From Micromonospora citrea (GTDB lineage Bacteria > Actinomycetota > Actinomycetes > Mycobacteriales > Micromonosporaceae), in the NCBI RefSeq assembly GCF_900090315.1, contig NZ_FMHZ01000002.1, forward strand, positions 6,728,501-6,792,500: a DNA stretch of 64,000 bases, read 5' to 3'. A program made the position numbers and the translations under genes. The notes beneath the pieces were generated by a model. The model was not told where the DNA came from, did no database searches, and saw nothing but the letters and a program-made list of their open reading frames with translations. This document shows, piece by piece, positions 63,142-64,000 of this stretch. Within the stretch, counting starts at the first letter, position 1, and each line of letters starts with the position of its first letter.

Positions 63142-63878
63142 ACCTGGAGATGCGGGACCCGGCGGTGGAACGGCTCGGCGTCCTGGAGACGGCCGCCCTC
63201 CTGCGGGAGCTGACGGCCGGGCTGATCGCCGTCGACGACTTCGACGAGGCGCTGGCGGCGCTGGTGCGCATCGCCCGCGACGCGGTGGACGGCGTGAGCT
63301 GGTGCGGCTTCACCGCGCTGCGGGCCGGGGAGCCGGCCGGCGTGGCCGCCTCCGACGCCCGGCTGGCCGGCCTCGACGACCTGCGCCACGGCCCGGACTC
63401 GCCGGCCATGGACGCGATCCGGCGACGGGAGATGATCCTCTCCGACCACCTGGGGCGCGAACCGCGCTGGCCGGCCTGGACGCCGCGGGCGCGGGAGTTG
63501 GGCGTGCGCGGCGTGATCTCCGCGCCGGTCGACGTCGACGAGCAGGTGATCGGGGCGATCAACCTCTACGCCGGGACCAGCGACCTGCTCACCCCCGGGC
63601 ACCAGCTCACCGCGATGCTGCTCGCCGAGCACGCCGGACTGCTCCTCGCGGCGGTCCGCGACCGGGCCCGCCAGGCGGCCCGGGCCGGGGAACTGGACTC
63701 CTCGATGCTGGGCGACGGCGTCGTCGGGCAGGCGATCGGGGTGATCATGACGCAGCGCGGCTGCCCGGCCGAGGAGGCGCTCGACGTGCTGCGCAGCGCC
63801 GCGTCGTCGCTCGACATCCCGCTGCGGGAGGTGGCCGACCGGCTGGTCAGCACCGTGTCGCGCCCCCGGGACACCTGA
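63138..63878 (+). CDS. GAF-ANTAR regulator (transcription antitermination type)
   Basis: A 246-residue protein. The GAF-like sensor spans about residues 15-175 (VLETAALLRELTAGLIAVDD; VRGVISAPVDVDEQVIGAIN). The C-terminal ANTAR domain (about 185-240) reads VGQAIGVIMTQRGCPAEEAL and LDIPLREVADRLV, with the conserved Ala-Ile-Gly-x-x-M and Cys-x-x-x-x-A pattern. ANTAR proteins bind dual-hairpin RNA to prevent termination. GTG 63138 behind GGAGG. The SigF-type promoter upstream links it to the stress genes. Confidence 0.9.
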   Translation: MNLEMRDPAVERLGVLETAALLRELTAGLIAVDDFDEALAALVRIARDAVDGVSWCGFTALRAGEPAGVAASDARLAGLDDLRHGPDSPAMDAIRRREMILSDHLGREPRWPAWTPRARELGVRGVISAPVDVDEQVIGAINLYAGTSDLLTPGHQLTAMLLAEHAGLLLAAVRDRARQAARAGELDSSMLGDGVVGQAIGVIMTQRGCPAEEALDVLRSAASSLDIPLREVADRLVSTVSRPRDT

Positions 63879-64000
63879 GCCCGCCCCCGTCCGACCAACG
63901 GGCACGGTCGCCCTCGGCGCCCGAGGCTTCGATGGTGACTGCCAGGCGCCCGCCCGCGGCGAGAAGTGGCGATGCCTGAGGGGGCGGTGACGGTGGCTGT

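Noticed and set aside
59048..63562. Very long minus-strand open frame (about 1500 codons)
   Set aside because: It is antisense to the oxidoreductase, secA2 and GAF-ANTAR genes and has the low-complexity composition expected from the opposite strand of GC-rich coding DNA.
63972..64000. Start of a further gene at the right edge (ATG 63972 or GTG 63994)
   Set aside because: Only about ten codons are visible and the start cannot be decided.

Overview
The window is very GC-rich, uses many GTG/TTG starts and strong GGAGG-type ribosome binding sites, and carries actinobacterial marker genes: secA2, an aa3-type ctaD, a DivIVA-like coiled coil, SpoIIE/STAS/RsbW-type partner-switching proteins, a GAF-ANTAR regulator and trehalose and glycogen enzymes. 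It looks like ordinary chromosome of a filamentous or sporulating actinobacterium, most likely Micromonosporaceae (an inference from gene content only). I saw no rRNA or tRNA genes, CRISPR array, prophage or insertion sequence.

Layout. 1-3.1 kb: a cut-off spermidine-synthase-like gene, a DUF2267/pterin-dehydratase fusion, a small unknown and two STAS proteins. 3.3-7.1 kb: a sensory unit of PAS-GAF-SpoIIE phosphatase, a B12-binding protein with the photoreceptor-type W-x9-EH motif, a STAS protein and an Rcp1-like response regulator. 7.2-15.7 kb: DivIVA-like protein, lytic-transglycosylase-like protein, OsmC protein, soluble Ser/Thr kinase, OmpR/histidine-kinase pair, arginase-like enzyme, AraC regulator and VOC protein. 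15.9-19.7 kb: a three-gene unit of microprotein, methyltransferase and membrane sulfatase-like protein. 19.9-29.2 kb: citrate synthase, then glycogen synthase divergent from glgX-treY-treZ. 29.2-38.3 kb: a hydrolase, a decayed XRE regulator, a secreted trypsin-like protease, a YCII protein, a secreted pectate lyase with a LacI-type operator, and an SRPBCC/alcohol dehydrogenase pair. 38.3-50.8 kb: a CcdA/DsbD-like membrane protein, a repeat-filled 1-kb gap, a GNAT protein, a glutamate-cysteine-ligase-like enzyme, small membrane proteins, a hydrolase, then baeRF/Vms1-like protein, ThDP oxidase, diiron-oxidase-like protein and a CDGSH protein, and one unknown. 51-64 kb: a sigma factor fused to STAS, ctaD, a STAS fused to an RsbW-type ATPase, a DUF4383 protein, two glycosyltransferases divergent from two oxidoreductases, secA2, and GAF-ANTAR.

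A general-stress theme connects much of the window. Three free STAS antagonists keep the phosphorylatable DS(S/T)G site. Two fused STAS domains, on the sigma factor and on the anti-sigma kinase, have lost it. Four intergenic sites match the SigB/SigF promoter form GTTT-N15/16-GGGTA(G/C), all correctly oriented upstream of the OsmC gene, the Ser/Thr kinase, the STAS-ATPase and the GAF-ANTAR gene. Several weaker variants (GGGAA or one mismatch) precede other genes. I read this as a local SigF-like regulon, with a possibly light-responsive phosphatase operon feeding the switch.

A second theme is structural. Most larger gaps, and two genes, carry short private tandem duplications with units of 18-88 bp, some of which copy the 3' end of the adjacent gene.
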